Assembly: GCF_034350045.1 (NCBI RefSeq)
Contig: NZ_CP133781.1
Span: 2,014,001 to 2,078,000 of the forward strand
DNA length: 64,000 nt
Source: Pseudomonas sp. CCI4.2
GTDB lineage: Bacteria > Pseudomonadota > Gammaproteobacteria > Pseudomonadales > Pseudomonadaceae
Direction of reading: 5' to 3'
Shown: positions 37,424 through 45,929 of the stretch, piece after piece
Layout of the letters: each line of letters starts with the position of its first letter
Position numbering within the stretch: position 1 is the first letter of the stretch
Program-made: the position numbers and the translations under genes
Notes under the pieces: model-generated
Told to the model about the DNA's origin: nothing
What the model saw: the letters and a program-made list of their open reading frames with translations, nothing else
The model's database searches: none

Positions 37424-37510
37424 TTCAAGTCTTCACCGGCCGATTCGGCAGGTGTTCATACAAAGTGCGGCAGACGCCGATGATGTGTTGCTCGATCAGC
37501 TCGGCGGCCT
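37424..37510. repeat. Right copy of 87-bp direct repeat (functional gntR 3' end)
   Basis: This copy is continuous with the intact gntR gene. It pairs with 34744-34830 (86 of 87 identical) and bounds the Hcp island on the right. Confidence 0.9.
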
Positions 37511-38105
37511 TATTGGTGTCGCGGTCGCGGCAGGCTTGGATAATCTCGCGGTGTTCGACGTTCGCCCGTTCTTTGCTTTCGCCTAAGGTCATTTGCAAAC
37601 GCAGGTAGCGTTCAACCTTGTCGTGGATCGAGCGGATCAAGTTAGTCAGAAAAGGCCGCTGCGCCGGTTCATACAAACACGCATGCAGCTCCCAGTTCAG
37701 CTCCGCCCAATGGCCGATGTCGTTGTTGTCGAGGAACTCGTCGCAAATCCGGTCGGCGTTGGCAAAGGTGGCTTCGGTCATGTTCGGCACGGCCAGACGG
37801 ATCGCTTGAACCTCCAGCAGCACCCGAACCTCGAAAATCTGCGCCAATTCCGGTTCGGAGATCTTGGTGACCACCGCGCCTTTGTTGCGATGAAAAATCA
37901 CCAGCCCTTCGGCCTCCAGACGCTTCAACGCCTCCCGCACCGGGATTTTGCTGACATTGAACAGCCCGGCGATTTCGTCCTGACGGATAGGTTCGCCCTC
38001 GGCAAAGTGCCCGACGATGATCGCGTCGCGCAGATGCTTGGCGATTATTTCCGACGCGGTAGGGGTGATCCCCAGATTGGGGGGATTGAAACGAGGCAAG
38101 GGCAA
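37425..38105 (-). CDS. GntR/FadR-family transcriptional regulator
   Basis: Regulator of 226 residues with an N-terminal winged helix (SEIIAKHLRDAIIVGHFAEG, then IPVREALKRLEAEGLV) and a C-terminal helical FCD effector domain (LLEVQAIRLAVPNM to HREIIQACRDRDTNKAAELI). No ATG fits the N-terminus. A TTG at 38105 (or one two codons on) gives a normal-length protein, while the frame runs on upstream into the dehydrogenase gene. It probably controls the hydroxyproline genes through the CGTATACG sites, one of which lies in its own promoter. Its last codons are duplicated across the island. Confidence 0.82.
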   Translation of the reverse strand: MPLPRFNPPNLGITPTASEIIAKHLRDAIIVGHFAEGEPIRQDEIAGLFNVSKIPVREALKRLEAEGLVIFHRNKGAVVTKISEPELAQIFEVRVLLEVQAIRLAVPNMTEATFANADRICDEFLDNNDIGHWAELNWELHACLYEPAQRPFLTNLIRSIHDKVERYLRLQMTLGESKERANVEHREIIQACRDRDTNKAAELIEQHIIGVCRTLYEHLPNRPVKT

Positions 38106-38137
38106 GGAAATCGACCACTGGTTTGAAAAGAAAATAG

Positions 38138-38145
38138 TGTATACG
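38138..38145. promoter_or_regulatory. Candidate GntR operator, copy 3
   Basis: TGTATACG in the context AAAATAGTGTATACGACGTC, 33-40 bases before the likely gntR start and in the gap after the dehydrogenase alpha gene. It differs from the other copies by one base in the outer position and suggests autoregulation. Confidence 0.5.
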
Positions 38146-38160
38146 ACGTCCGATATGACT

Positions 38161-39429
38161 TCACAACGGTTGTTCAGCGATCTGCTCATCGGCCATGCGC
38201 GCCAAGGTGCCGATTCGTGCGGGACTAAAGGGTGGCCGTGGGGCGGGCGGGGTCCAATCGAACAAATACTCAGCGGCGGCCCCGCACACCCGACCTTGGC
38301 AGGCGCCCATCCCACAGCGGCTGTGGAGCTTGGCGTCGGTCCAGTCGGAACTGGCGTGCAAGGTGGCGTAGGGCACGTCTTCGCAACGGCACACTAGGGT
38401 GTCCGGCGCCGACAAGGTTTTTAACTGCGGATTCAGCGCGAAGGTTCGGTTCAGCAGGTCAGCAAACGCCTGCCAGTGTTGACGTTGTGGCCACAACGCT
38501 TTGGCTTCTGCATGATCACCCACCGCCGCATGGCCGGCGATAGCGCCTTCGACCAAGGCTAACTCGCTGCCACCGAAACCGGTGCATTCACCCGCGGCGA
38601 AGTGGTCGGCGAGGCTGCTGGTTTGCCAAGCGTCTACGGAGATTGCCTGATCGACGATCAAGCAGCCCAGCGCCTGACCGAGTTGGATATTGGGAATCAA
38701 ACCAAAACCACAGGCCAAACGCTCGCAGGCGATTTCCACGGTTTTGTTCCCTTGGTGCACGCGAACGGCCTGCAAGCGATCTTCGCCCAAGGCTTCCACC
38801 ACATGACCGGAACAACGGTAACGCACATTGATCAGTTGCACGGCTTGCAGCAGTTTGCCTGGCCATTTTGGTAATTGCGCGGCGAAACCCATGACTGCGC
38901 TGAGCGGCGCTTGCTCGGCGATCTGCATCACCTTGGCCCCGGCTTTTTTTGCCGAAGCGGCACTGGCCAGCAGTAAAGGACCGCTGCCGGCGATGACCAC
39001 CGACTGTCCTTGGACCGGCAAACCGCCCTTGATCAGCGCTTGCAAACCGCCCGCACCGGTCACGCCCGGTAGGGTCCAGCCGGGGAAGGGCAGCAGCAAC
39101 TCACGGGCGCCGGTGCACAGAATCAGCTTGTCGTACGCCAGTTGCCAGCCACGTTCGGCGTCTTCCAGTAACAGGCTTTTGGGGGCGACGCGGGCGACCA
39201 CCCGGGTGCCGCTGTAAACCGTTATGTTCGGCGCGTTGCTGAAGGCTTCTCGGTAGCGACGGGCATTCAGCGGCAGGTGCGCGTGGTGGCCGTCGCGCCA
39301 AATTTGGCCTCCCGGCAAAGGGTTGTCGTCCAGCACGATAATGCGTACGCCACTGGCCGCTGCCGCGAGGGCCGCTGCCATTCCCGCCGGCCCGGCGCCG
39401 ATGATCAGCAGATCAATGTGTTCAGTCAT
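38161..39429 (-). CDS. D-hydroxyproline dehydrogenase alpha subunit
   Basis: FAD/NAD-binding oxidoreductase of 422 residues. DLLIIGAGPAGMAAALAAA binds FAD, a second Rossmann motif VVIAGSGPLLLASAASA lies mid-protein, and GFGLIPNIQLGQALG follows. A C-terminal Cys cluster (CRCEDV and CGMGACQGRVC) resembles a BFD-like 2Fe-2S site. This is the alpha subunit of the heterotrimeric cis-4-hydroxy-D-proline dehydrogenase class (HcnB-like). The ATG at 39429 overlaps the gamma-subunit stop (ATGA). Electrons probably pass to the respiratory chain. Confidence 0.85.
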   Translation of the reverse strand: MTEHIDLLIIGAGPAGMAAALAAAASGVRIIVLDDNPLPGGQIWRDGHHAHLPLNARRYREAFSNAPNITVYSGTRVVARVAPKSLLLEDAERGWQLAYDKLILCTGARELLLPFPGWTLPGVTGAGGLQALIKGGLPVQGQSVVIAGSGPLLLASAASAKKAGAKVMQIAEQAPLSAVMGFAAQLPKWPGKLLQAVQLINVRYRCSGHVVEALGEDRLQAVRVHQGNKTVEIACERLACGFGLIPNIQLGQALGCLIVDQAISVDAWQTSSLADHFAAGECTGFGGSELALVEGAIAGHAAVGDHAEAKALWPQRQHWQAFADLLNRTFALNPQLKTLSAPDTLVCRCEDVPYATLHASSDWTDAKLHSRCGMGACQGRVCGAAAEYLFDWTPPAPRPPFSPARIGTLARMADEQIAEQPL

Positions 39430-39662
39430 GGGCGGGTCTCCACCGACATTCCGTTCAGGCACAGGGTTTGGCACGCCAGGCGCCGGCGTCCGTCGATGGT
39501 CACCCGGCATTCCTGGCAAATGCCCATCCCGCACAACGGCGCACGGGGTGTCCCGCTGACCGAAACGCGGCTGATGCCATCGGCGGCGATGTAGAGCGCA
39601 GCCGCCACTGTGGTGCCGTCCGGAACTCGTACGCTTAGGCGGTCGATGTGTAACTCGATCAT
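39426..39662 (-). CDS. D-hydroxyproline dehydrogenase gamma subunit, 2Fe-2S protein
   Basis: Small ferredoxin-like protein of 78 residues (HcnA-like) with CGMGICQECRVTIDG and a final Cys in LACQTLC, the plant-type 2Fe-2S ligand pattern. It overlaps both neighbours by 4 bases (ATGA), placing it firmly in the beta-gamma-alpha set. Confidence 0.87.
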   Translation of the reverse strand: MIELHIDRLSVRVPDGTTVAAALYIAADGISRVSVSGTPRAPLCGMGICQECRVTIDGRRRLACQTLCLNGMSVETRP

Positions 39663-40780
39663 GGCGTCGTCCTGACCAGCACCGCCGCAGGGCTGAAGCG
39701 CTCCAAGCGGAAAGGGCGCGAATCAAACGCGGGTTTTTCCTTGAACATCTGCGCTGCCAGCACATGAGCGCTGCCCGGCGCAGTGGTCACGCCCAGTCCT
39801 TCATGCCCGACCGCCAACCACAGGCCCGGTTGGCGCGGGTGCTGACCCAGTATTGGTAAACCGTCTGGCGTGGCGGCGCGAAAGCCGGTCCAGCTGCGAA
39901 TAGCATTCAGGTCTTCCAAGCCCGGTAAATATTCCAGCGCGCGCTTGAGCATTCTTGCCAGTACCGGGCCTTCCACTTCGGGGTCCAGGGTGTCGAACTG
40001 CCGCGATGAACCGAGGAAAATCTGCCCGGTCGGCCGTGGCTGCGCATTAAACGCCACGGAGGTGCCGGTGTTGGCGTGGGCGCTGCTGATATAGCCCAGC
40101 TCAACCAGTTGATGATGGATCTGCACCGGGTAGCGATCGGTGATCAGCAGATGACCTTTCTTCGGCCGAATCGGCAATTCGGGACACAGTTCGGTGGCGT
40201 GAATGCCGTTGGCCAAGATCACCGCGTTGGCACTCAGCCAGCGGCGGTCGCTCAGGCGCACGCGATTGCCATCGACTTCGATGACGGTGGCGTCCAGGCG
40301 CGTGATCCGTGAGGCATGCCTATTCAGCAGCCAGCGGGCGGCATTGGGCGCGTAAATAATGCTGTCGCCAGTGACCTTGAGGGCACCGACCAAGCCTTTG
40401 CGTATCGCCGGTTCGGCGTCCTGCAAGGCGTCGGCACCTAGCAGTTTGCAATCAATGCCATGGGTTTGCAGCGTTGCCATTTTCTGCGCGGCGCCGTGCA
40501 TTTCTTCCGCGTTCGCCGCCAACCATAAGGTGCCGCAGTTGCGGTACGCGCAGCCGTCATTGAGGTCTTTTGCCCATTCGCGCCATACGCCCACCGAATA
40601 TTGGCTCAAGGCCAGTTCCGCTGGGTTGTCGTCCATTGTCACCAAATGGCCCATGCCCACCGCTGTTGCACCGCCACGCTGGCTGTCGATGACCAACACG
40701 TCCAACCCGCGCCGCGCCAGTTCATCGGCGCAGGCGCTGCCGACGATTCCGGCGCCAATCACAATGACGTCGGCGTTCAC
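39659..40780 (-). CDS. D-hydroxyproline dehydrogenase beta subunit, FAD-dependent
   Basis: DAO-family flavoprotein of 373 residues (HcnC-like) expected to oxidise cis-4-hydroxy-D-proline to 1-pyrroline-4-hydroxy-2-carboxylate. The FAD motif [20 protein letters not shown] is at the N-terminus, and the C-terminal GLPILGQHP and [14 protein letters not shown] close the FAD site. The GTG at 40780 overlaps the epimerase stop (GTGA) and is preferred; a TTG five codons upstream is also possible. Confidence 0.87.
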   Translation of the reverse strand: MNADVIVIGAGIVGSACADELARRGLDVLVIDSQRGGATAVGMGHLVTMDDNPAELALSQYSVGVWREWAKDLNDGCAYRNCGTLWLAANAEEMHGAAQKMATLQTHGIDCKLLGADALQDAEPAIRKGLVGALKVTGDSIIYAPNAARWLLNRHASRITRLDATVIEVDGNRVRLSDRRWLSANAVILANGIHATELCPELPIRPKKGHLLITDRYPVQIHHQLVELGYISSAHANTGTSVAFNAQPRPTGQIFLGSSRQFDTLDPEVEGPVLARMLKRALEYLPGLEDLNAIRSWTGFRAATPDGLPILGQHPRQPGLWLAVGHEGLGVTTAPGSAHVLAAQMFKEKPAFDSRPFRLERFSPAAVLVRTTP

Positions 40781-41718
40781 GGCCGAATGCCCCAAGCGAA
40801 TGGATCGTCTTCTTCGAGGATCAGGGTGGCTTCTGCGCTGATGTAAGCCCGGCCACGAATCGTCGGAATAATCTGCGGTTCACCGGCTTTTTCCCACTCA
40901 TAGCTGCCTTCAAACCGGCTGCCGATCACGCTGGCCTGATGCCAGACTTCCCCCGGTTGCAGCTTGCCGTCAGCGGCAAGGCAAGCCAATTTGGCGCTGG
41001 TGCCGGTGCCGCACGGGGAGCGGTCATAGGCCTTGCCAGGGCACAAAACAAAGCTGCGGCTGTCGGCGTGGAGGTCATCGGCGAACAGTTCGATGTGATC
41101 GATTACGCCTTCGTCATCGCCGCAAATGCCTTGGTCTTCCAGCGCCTGACGCACGGCCCAGGAATAGGCGGTCAACCCGTCTAAGTTGTCGCTGGCCACG
41201 CTTAAGCCGTGGTCAGCGATCAAAAAAAACCAATTGCCGCCCCAGGCAATATCGCCGGTAACCACGCCATGGCCGGGGACTTCAACGTTCACCGATTTGC
41301 GATAACGGTATGACGGCACGTTGCGCACGCTCACTGAGCGGTCCTCGTGCAGCGTGGCTTCAACCGTGCCGACTGGTGTTTCGATACGGTGCAGCCCTGA
41401 TTCGATCCGACCCAAGTGCGCGAGGGAAATGATCAGGCCGATAGTGCCGTGGCCGCACATCCCGAGGTAGCCAGTGTTGTTGAAAAAGATGACGCCCGTG
41501 CAGGCCGCGGGATCGACTGGCGGACAGAGTAGGGCGCCCACCAGTACGTCATTGCCGCGCGGTTCGAGCATGGTGCTGGCGCGCCAGTCATCGAATTGCT
41601 CAGCCAGAATCGTCCGCCGCTGCGCCATGCTGCCCCGGCCTAACTCCGGGAAGCCATCAATGACCAAGCGGGTCGGCTCGCCGCCGGTGTGTGAGTCAAT
41701 GACGCTGATGCGTTTCAT
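40777..41718 (-). CDS. lhpA: 4-hydroxyproline 2-epimerase
   Basis: Cofactor-independent epimerase of 313 residues converting trans-4-hydroxy-L-proline to cis-4-hydroxy-D-proline, the first catabolic step. Both catalytic cysteines are present: Cys88 in GMCGHGTI and the later one in [13 protein letters not shown]. The N-terminal [11 protein letters not shown] is typical of the epimerase branch. It precedes the dehydrogenase subunits, whose substrate it makes. Confidence 0.93.
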   Translation of the reverse strand: MKRISVIDSHTGGEPTRLVIDGFPELGRGSMAQRRTILAEQFDDWRASTMLEPRGNDVLVGALLCPPVDPAACTGVIFFNNTGYLGMCGHGTIGLIISLAHLGRIESGLHRIETPVGTVEATLHEDRSVSVRNVPSYRYRKSVNVEVPGHGVVTGDIAWGGNWFFLIADHGLSVASDNLDGLTAYSWAVRQALEDQGICGDDEGVIDHIELFADDLHADSRSFVLCPGKAYDRSPCGTGTSAKLACLAADGKLQPGEVWHQASVIGSRFEGSYEWEKAGEPQIIPTIRGRAYISAEATLILEEDDPFAWGIRP

Positions 41719-41912
41719 GGATGCCTACGCCTGCACAGGAAATGTCGCTGCAAGAGTGGCGCGTTAGAGGCCTGACGGCTTGAAGGATTTAGTGGGTCTG
41801 GATGACGAAATCAGCACAGTGTGTATTCACGTCCTTCTTTGTAAACGCGACCGTGTTCGCGATGGCGTCCGATCAGCCACCGGGTCGCCTGCTTCGCCAA
41901 CACGTTGGCTTC

Positions 41913-42650
41913 TTAAAGAAGTCGGTATTGGCTGGGTGACAGGCCGGTGAGCGCTTTGAACTGACGGCTGAACGCGCTGTGGTCGGTATAACCGCAGCGC
42001 AGGGCGATCTCGGTGATGGGTAAGTCGCCGGTCAATAACTGCGAAGCCGCGCCAAGCCGGGCCTTGTGAATCAGCTGCCGTGGAGTCAGTTGGAATACCC
42101 GTTTGCATTGGCGTTCCAGTTGCGCCACCGACATCTGGGCAATGGTCGTCAGGTCGGCGAGGCTGATTGGGCGGTCGTAGTGTCCGCGAATGTGCGCGTC
42201 CACGGCGGCGATTCTTTCATAGGCCGGATGGCTCGACTGTGCCACTTGCAGGTCATGGGAAATGCCCGCCATGCCGATGATTTCGCCGTGGGCGTCACGC
42301 AATGCCAATTTGTGAGTCAGGCACCAGCCCGGATGCCGTCCGGGGTAAAGGTGCAATTCCAACTGGTCGCCCAGCGCCACGCCATCACTCAACACTTGCA
42401 CGTCTTGTTCGGTGTAGAGCGGTCCCAGATTGGCCGGAAAAACCTCTTCGGCGGTTCGCCCCAACAGCTCGCTTTTTTCCTTCAGGCCGCAACGGTGCAC
42501 CAACGTTTGATTCGCCAGCACATAGCGCGCCTGCACGTCCTTGATGAAAAACACCACGCCGGGCATCGCATCAAGCAACGGCGCGATGTGTTGCAGGCTG
42601 CTAGTCAGGCTGGCGAGGTCAGGCAATGACGGCAATTGATCGAGGCGCAT
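41913..42650 (-). CDS. PAS-AraC transcriptional regulator (LhpR-like)
   Basis: Regulator of 245 residues. A PAS-like sensor occupies about residues 15-135 (LLDAMPGVVFFIKDVQARYV, then GLKEKSELLGRTAEEVFP). An AraC DNA-binding domain with two helix-turn-helix units forms the C-terminus (ISLADLTTIAQMSVAQLERQ and ITEIALRCGYTDHSAFSRQF). In P. aeruginosa an AraC-type activator, LhpR, turns on hydroxyproline genes; this is the probable counterpart. It lies upstream of lhpA on the same strand and divergent from the reductase gene. The ATG at 42650 lacks a strong ribosome site; a TTG ten codons upstream is an alternative. Confidence 0.82.
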   Translation of the reverse strand: MRLDQLPSLPDLASLTSSLQHIAPLLDAMPGVVFFIKDVQARYVLANQTLVHRCGLKEKSELLGRTAEEVFPANLGPLYTEQDVQVLSDGVALGDQLELHLYPGRHPGWCLTHKLALRDAHGEIIGMAGISHDLQVAQSSHPAYERIAAVDAHIRGHYDRPISLADLTTIAQMSVAQLERQCKRVFQLTPRQLIHKARLGAASQLLTGDLPITEIALRCGYTDHSAFSRQFKALTGLSPSQYRLL

Positions 42651-42821
42651 GAGCAGGCCCGCAGCGGAGGGAGCAGGCAACTTATCGAGTTCGGCGCGTT
42701 GCTGTCCACTGGGATTGCAGCGCGGGCTGTGCTGAATTCTTCACGGTGGCTGTGCAAACCGCTCAAGCCAGTCTGAGCCAGAACCGCCAACCTGTTGGTT
42801 TTGTTAACCGAGGGGTGTGTG

Positions 42822-43823
42822 GTGATCTCACTGACGCTGGCTCAGGCGAGTGACCTGGCCGAAAACATTATGCGCACCCACGGTTTCAGCGAAGGCCACG
42901 TGCGCACCGTCGCCAACGCCGTCGTCACGGCCGAAGGCGATGCCTGCGCGTCCCACGGATTGTGGCGATTGTTGGGCTGCATCAGTTCGTTGAAAGCCGC
43001 AAAAGTGATCCCCGATGCGCTGCCTGAGGTAGCCGACTGGGCCGCCGCAGTGGTCAAGGTTGATGGTCGTGGCGGCTTTGCCGGGCTTGCGTTCGAAGCG
43101 GGCATGCCGTTGTTGGTGAGCAAAGCGCGCAGCCAAGGCATCGCGATTCTGGCGATCAACCATTGCGTGCATTTTTCGGCGTTGTGGGCAGAAATTGAAC
43201 CGCTCACGGCGCAAGGTTTGGTGGCGCTGGCTTTTACGCCGAGTCACGCGTGGGTCGCGCCAGCAGGCGGCAGCAAACCGTTGTTCGGCACCAACCCGAT
43301 AGCCTTCGGCTGGCCAAGGGCGGGGCAACATCCGTTTGTCTTCGACTTCGCCACCAGCGCCGTTGCCCGAGGCGAAATCGAACTGCACCGCCGCGCCGGT
43401 AAAGAAATTCCATTGGGCTGGGGCCTCGACGCCCAAGGGAAACCCACCACCGACCCCGCTGCTGCACTCAGCGGCGCCATGCTGACCTTCGGCGGTCACA
43501 AAGGCTCAGCACTGGCGGCCATGGTCGAACTCCTCGCCGGCCCCTTGATTGGCGACATGACCAGCAAAGAATCCCAAGCCTTCGACGCCGGCAGTAAATC
43601 ATCGCCCTACGGCGGCGAATTGGTGATCGCCATCGATCCGCAACGTTTATTGGGCGTTAGCGCTGAAGAGCATTTGTTACGAGCAGAAGCGTTGTTCGAC
43701 GGCATTGTGGAGCAGGGCGCGAGACTGCCGTCGCAACGCAGGTTTGATGCACGGGCGTTGAGCCGCACGGATGGCGTGCAGATACCGGAGGCGTTGTATC
43801 AGGACTTGATGGCGTTGTTGTGA
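42822..43823 (+). CDS. Malate/L-lactate dehydrogenase-family reductase, probable 1-pyrroline-2-carboxylate reductase
   Basis: Protein of 333 residues of the malate/lactate/ureidoglycolate dehydrogenase fold. Visible features are INHCVHFSALW with the catalytic histidine, PAGGSKPLFGTNPIAFGWP at the NAD(P) site and TFGGHKGSALAAMVELL at the C-terminal side. Members such as DpkA/LhpD reduce 1-pyrroline-2-carboxylate to L-proline, the step needed after dehydration of 3-hydroxyprolines. The GTG at 42822 follows GAGGGG at six bases. It is divergent from the AraC regulator. Confidence 0.83.
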   Translation: MISLTLAQASDLAENIMRTHGFSEGHVRTVANAVVTAEGDACASHGLWRLLGCISSLKAAKVIPDALPEVADWAAAVVKVDGRGGFAGLAFEAGMPLLVSKARSQGIAILAINHCVHFSALWAEIEPLTAQGLVALAFTPSHAWVAPAGGSKPLFGTNPIAFGWPRAGQHPFVFDFATSAVARGEIELHRRAGKEIPLGWGLDAQGKPTTDPAAALSGAMLTFGGHKGSALAAMVELLAGPLIGDMTSKESQAFDAGSKSSPYGGELVIAIDPQRLLGVSAEEHLLRAEALFDGIVEQGARLPSQRRFDARALSRTDGVQIPEALYQDLMALL

Positions 43824-43851
43824 ACGGGGTCGTTTTTAGCAAGGCACCCGG

Positions 43852-43895
43852 TCTGCGGGAGCAGGCTTGCCTGGGAAGAAGCCCGTAATGGCGTT
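43852..43895. repeat. Single REP half-element
   Basis: GTCTGCGGGAGCAGGCTTGC with its following bases matches one arm of the 147-bp unit family; the inverted partner is missing. It abuts the LysR fragment. Confidence 0.6.
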
Positions 43896-43904
43896 GCGGA
43901 TGAC

Positions 43905-44100
43905 CCATTTTCAGAGAGTCAAGCAGCGCCGTTTCCGACAGGACCATGATCGCGCCGGTCGATTGAATTAACTGCTGCATGCCGTACACCGAGCTGCATT
44001 CGATGATGTCTGCGGGCGTCGGTAGTCCACAGGGTTGCAGCGCCTGATCCAGGCCGAAGCGGGCCGGGCTGGTTTCCGGTTGCAGGATCCACCACCAGCA
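43905..44100 (-). pseudogene. LysR-family regulator fragment (effector domain)
   Basis: The minus strand encodes about 65 residues resembling the C-terminal effector-binding domain of a PcaQ/GbpR-like LysR regulator: WILQPETSPARFGLDQAL, then ADIIECSSVYGMQQLIQSTG and IMVLSETALL. There is no DNA-binding domain, and the similarity stops at the REP element on one side and at the OprD fragment on the other. It is a gene remnant. Confidence 0.65.
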
Positions 44101-44330
44101 GCAACGGACACCGGTTATGGCAGTTACTACAACGCTGGCGGCAGTGACGCGAAGCATTGGGAGCGTGATGTCGATATGAAATACCTCTTCCAAGGCGGCA
44201 CCGCCAAGAACCTAGGGGTTCGGCTACGCTGGGCCACCAACCGAGGTGGCGACGGCTACCAGACGGTGGATCACAATGCCGATGAATACCGGGTCATCGT
44301 CGACTATCCCATCAACGTGTTTTCAGCGTG
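44101..44330 (+). pseudogene. OprD-family porin C-terminal fragment
   Basis: Encodes about 75 residues of the C-terminal strands of an OprD-type porin: TDTGYGSYYNAGG, DAKHWERDVDMKYLFQGG, LGVRLRWATNRGG and NADEYRVIVDYPINVF. Such a porin has about 420 residues, so over 80 percent is missing. The expected stop after the last strand is not in frame, but the gene's own terminator follows. Confidence 0.7.
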
Positions 44331-44332
44331 GG

Positions 44333-44358
44333 CGGACCCGGAGCCTGGGTCCGTTTTT
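44333..44358 (+). terminator. Intrinsic terminator of the lost oprD-like gene
   Basis: CGGACCC and GGGTCCG form a stem with a GGAGCCT loop, followed by five T residues. It sits a few bases past the porin fragment. Confidence 0.8.
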
Positions 44359-44605
44359 ATTTCTATCCCTCGTACACCGCTCGTCACTCGGTCCTTCTAG
44401 ACCGGGCATATCGTGTTGTGACAACGTTTGCAGCCGCGTAGAATTCGCGGCATCTCGCAGCACCCCCTCATACTCATAATATTTTGCTCACTCTATGCAC
44501 TGCCCCGGCAACCAGCCTCGGGCGGCATTTTTGTGCGCAAGACTTTTGAGCGTTGAAGGGCGGCCGCTTTAATCAATTTTCGACTTGAGGTTTGTACGGC
44601 ATCCA

Positions 44606-45790
44606 ATGAACAGCATCCTGGACGCTCGCACCGGCAGTTGGCTTAGCGTGATCGCGCTGGCTCTCGCAGCTTTTATTTTCAATACCACCGAATTCGTTCC
44701 GGTCGGGCTGTTGAGCGCAATCGGCCACAGCTTCGACATGACCACGGCCCAGGTCGGCCTGATGTTGACGGTTTACGCGTGGGTGGTGTCCCTGACGTCG
44801 CTGCCGACGATGCTGCTCACCCGCAACATCGAACGGCGCAAATTGCTGGTTTTTGTCTTCATGCTGTTTATCGCCAGCCACATCTTCTCCAGCATGGCGA
44901 CCAGCTTCAGCATGCTGCTGATCAGCCGCATCGGAATCGCCTTCGCCCACGCGGTGTTCTGGTCGATCACCGCGTCCTTGGCCGTGCGCGTAGCCCCACC
45001 GGGCAAACACGTACAGGCCTTGGGTCTATTGGCAACCGGCACGTCGTTGGCCATGGTGCTCGGCATACCGCTGGGTCGCGTGCTGGGCGAAGCGTTGGGC
45101 TGGCGCACTACGTTTCTGGCGATTGCCGTCGCCGCCGGCGTGACCGTATTGTTCCTGATCAAATCGCTGCCGCTGCTGCCGAGCCAGAACTCCGGCTCGC
45201 TAAGAAGCCTGCCAATCCTGTTCAAACGCCCGGCGCTGGTATCGCTGTACGTCCTGACTGCGCTGGTGATCACCGCGCAATTCACCGCCTACAGCTACAT
45301 CGAACCCTTCGCAGAAGTCGTCGCCCACATGAGCGGCGAGATGACCACCGTCCTGTTATTGCTGTTCGGCGGCGCCGGCATCCTCGGCTCAGTGGTCTTC
45401 AGCCGCTACAACAACCGCTTCCCGAAAGGCATGTTAATCACCGCCATCGGCGCCTTGGCCCTGTGCTTGATGCTGCTATTGCCTCTCTCCGGCAAAGCCT
45501 CGTGGCTCGCGACCATGAGCGTGGTCTGGGGCATGGCAATCATGTGCTTCGGCCTGGTCATGCAAGCCAAAGTATTGGCCATGGCGCCAGACGCCACTGA
45601 CGTGGCTATGTCCCTGCACTCCGCCATCTACAACATCGGCATCGGCGGTGGTGCGCTGTTGGGCAGCATGGTGATTAGCCAATTGGGGATTGCGAATATT
45701 GGCCTGGTGGGCGGATTGATCGCGGTGAGCGGGTTGTTGGTGTGTTGCTTTGCGACGTATCGGTTTGGGGAGAAGGCGTTGCGGGCTTGA
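44606..45790 (+). CDS. SotB-like MFS sugar efflux transporter
   Basis: Twelve-helix major facilitator protein of 394 residues of the AraJ/SotB drug and sugar efflux branch. The first helix ends in [14 protein letters not shown], a signature of this branch (TEFxPxGLL). The loop between helices 2 and 3 reads [12 protein letters not shown]. Members export arabinose, IPTG-like sugars or drugs. The ATG at 44606 starts [10 protein letters not shown]; an upstream in-frame ATG has no better site. The gene stands alone; the 44359-44605 stretch before it shows no gene. Confidence 0.87.
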   Translation: MNSILDARTGSWLSVIALALAAFIFNTTEFVPVGLLSAIGHSFDMTTAQVGLMLTVYAWVVSLTSLPTMLLTRNIERRKLLVFVFMLFIASHIFSSMATSFSMLLISRIGIAFAHAVFWSITASLAVRVAPPGKHVQALGLLATGTSLAMVLGIPLGRVLGEALGWRTTFLAIAVAAGVTVLFLIKSLPLLPSQNSGSLRSLPILFKRPALVSLYVLTALVITAQFTAYSYIEPFAEVVAHMSGEMTTVLLLLFGGAGILGSVVFSRYNNRFPKGMLITAIGALALCLMLLLPLSGKASWLATMSVVWGMAIMCFGLVMQAKVLAMAPDATDVAMSLHSAIYNIGIGGGALLGSMVISQLGIANIGLVGGLIAVSGLLVCCFATYRFGEKALRA

Positions 45791-45890
45791 ATGGGTAGCC
45801 TTCAGGCTACAAAAATTGATATTTTGGTTGTTTTTGATGCTCTAGGGCTACAGTTAAAAATTGCGTGCTTGTGCTCCGTGGGCTACATTA

Positions 45891-45906
45891 ATTACCTAAA
45901 GGTAAT
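45891..45906. promoter_or_regulatory. Perfect palindrome, likely XRE operator
   Basis: ATTACCTAAAGGTAAT is a 16-base perfect inverted repeat (six-base arms, four-base centre), 24 bases before the XRE gene. It overlaps the probable promoter, as expected for an autorepressed regulator. Confidence 0.6.
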
Positions 45907-45929
45907 ATTTTGATGCCCAGAGGCTACCG

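Larger units (their letters stand above)
34744..37510. mobile_element. Putative site-specifically inserted Hcp/effector island
   Basis: A segment of about 2.7 kb bounded by an 87-bp direct repeat that corresponds to the last 28 codons (stop included) of gntR. It carries hcp, an effector candidate, an immunity candidate and a 147-bp tandem repeat array. The gntR gene remains intact at the right end while a fragment of its 3' end is left at the far side, the pattern produced when an element integrates at a gene's 3' end. No integrase or transposase is present inside. Confidence 0.55.

Noticed and set aside
36859..37608. Long repetitive reading frames on both strands through the 147-bp units (up to 231 codons)
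   Set aside because: The unit length is a multiple of three, so open frames arise automatically. The sequence is REP DNA, there are no start signals, and one frame runs antisense into gntR.
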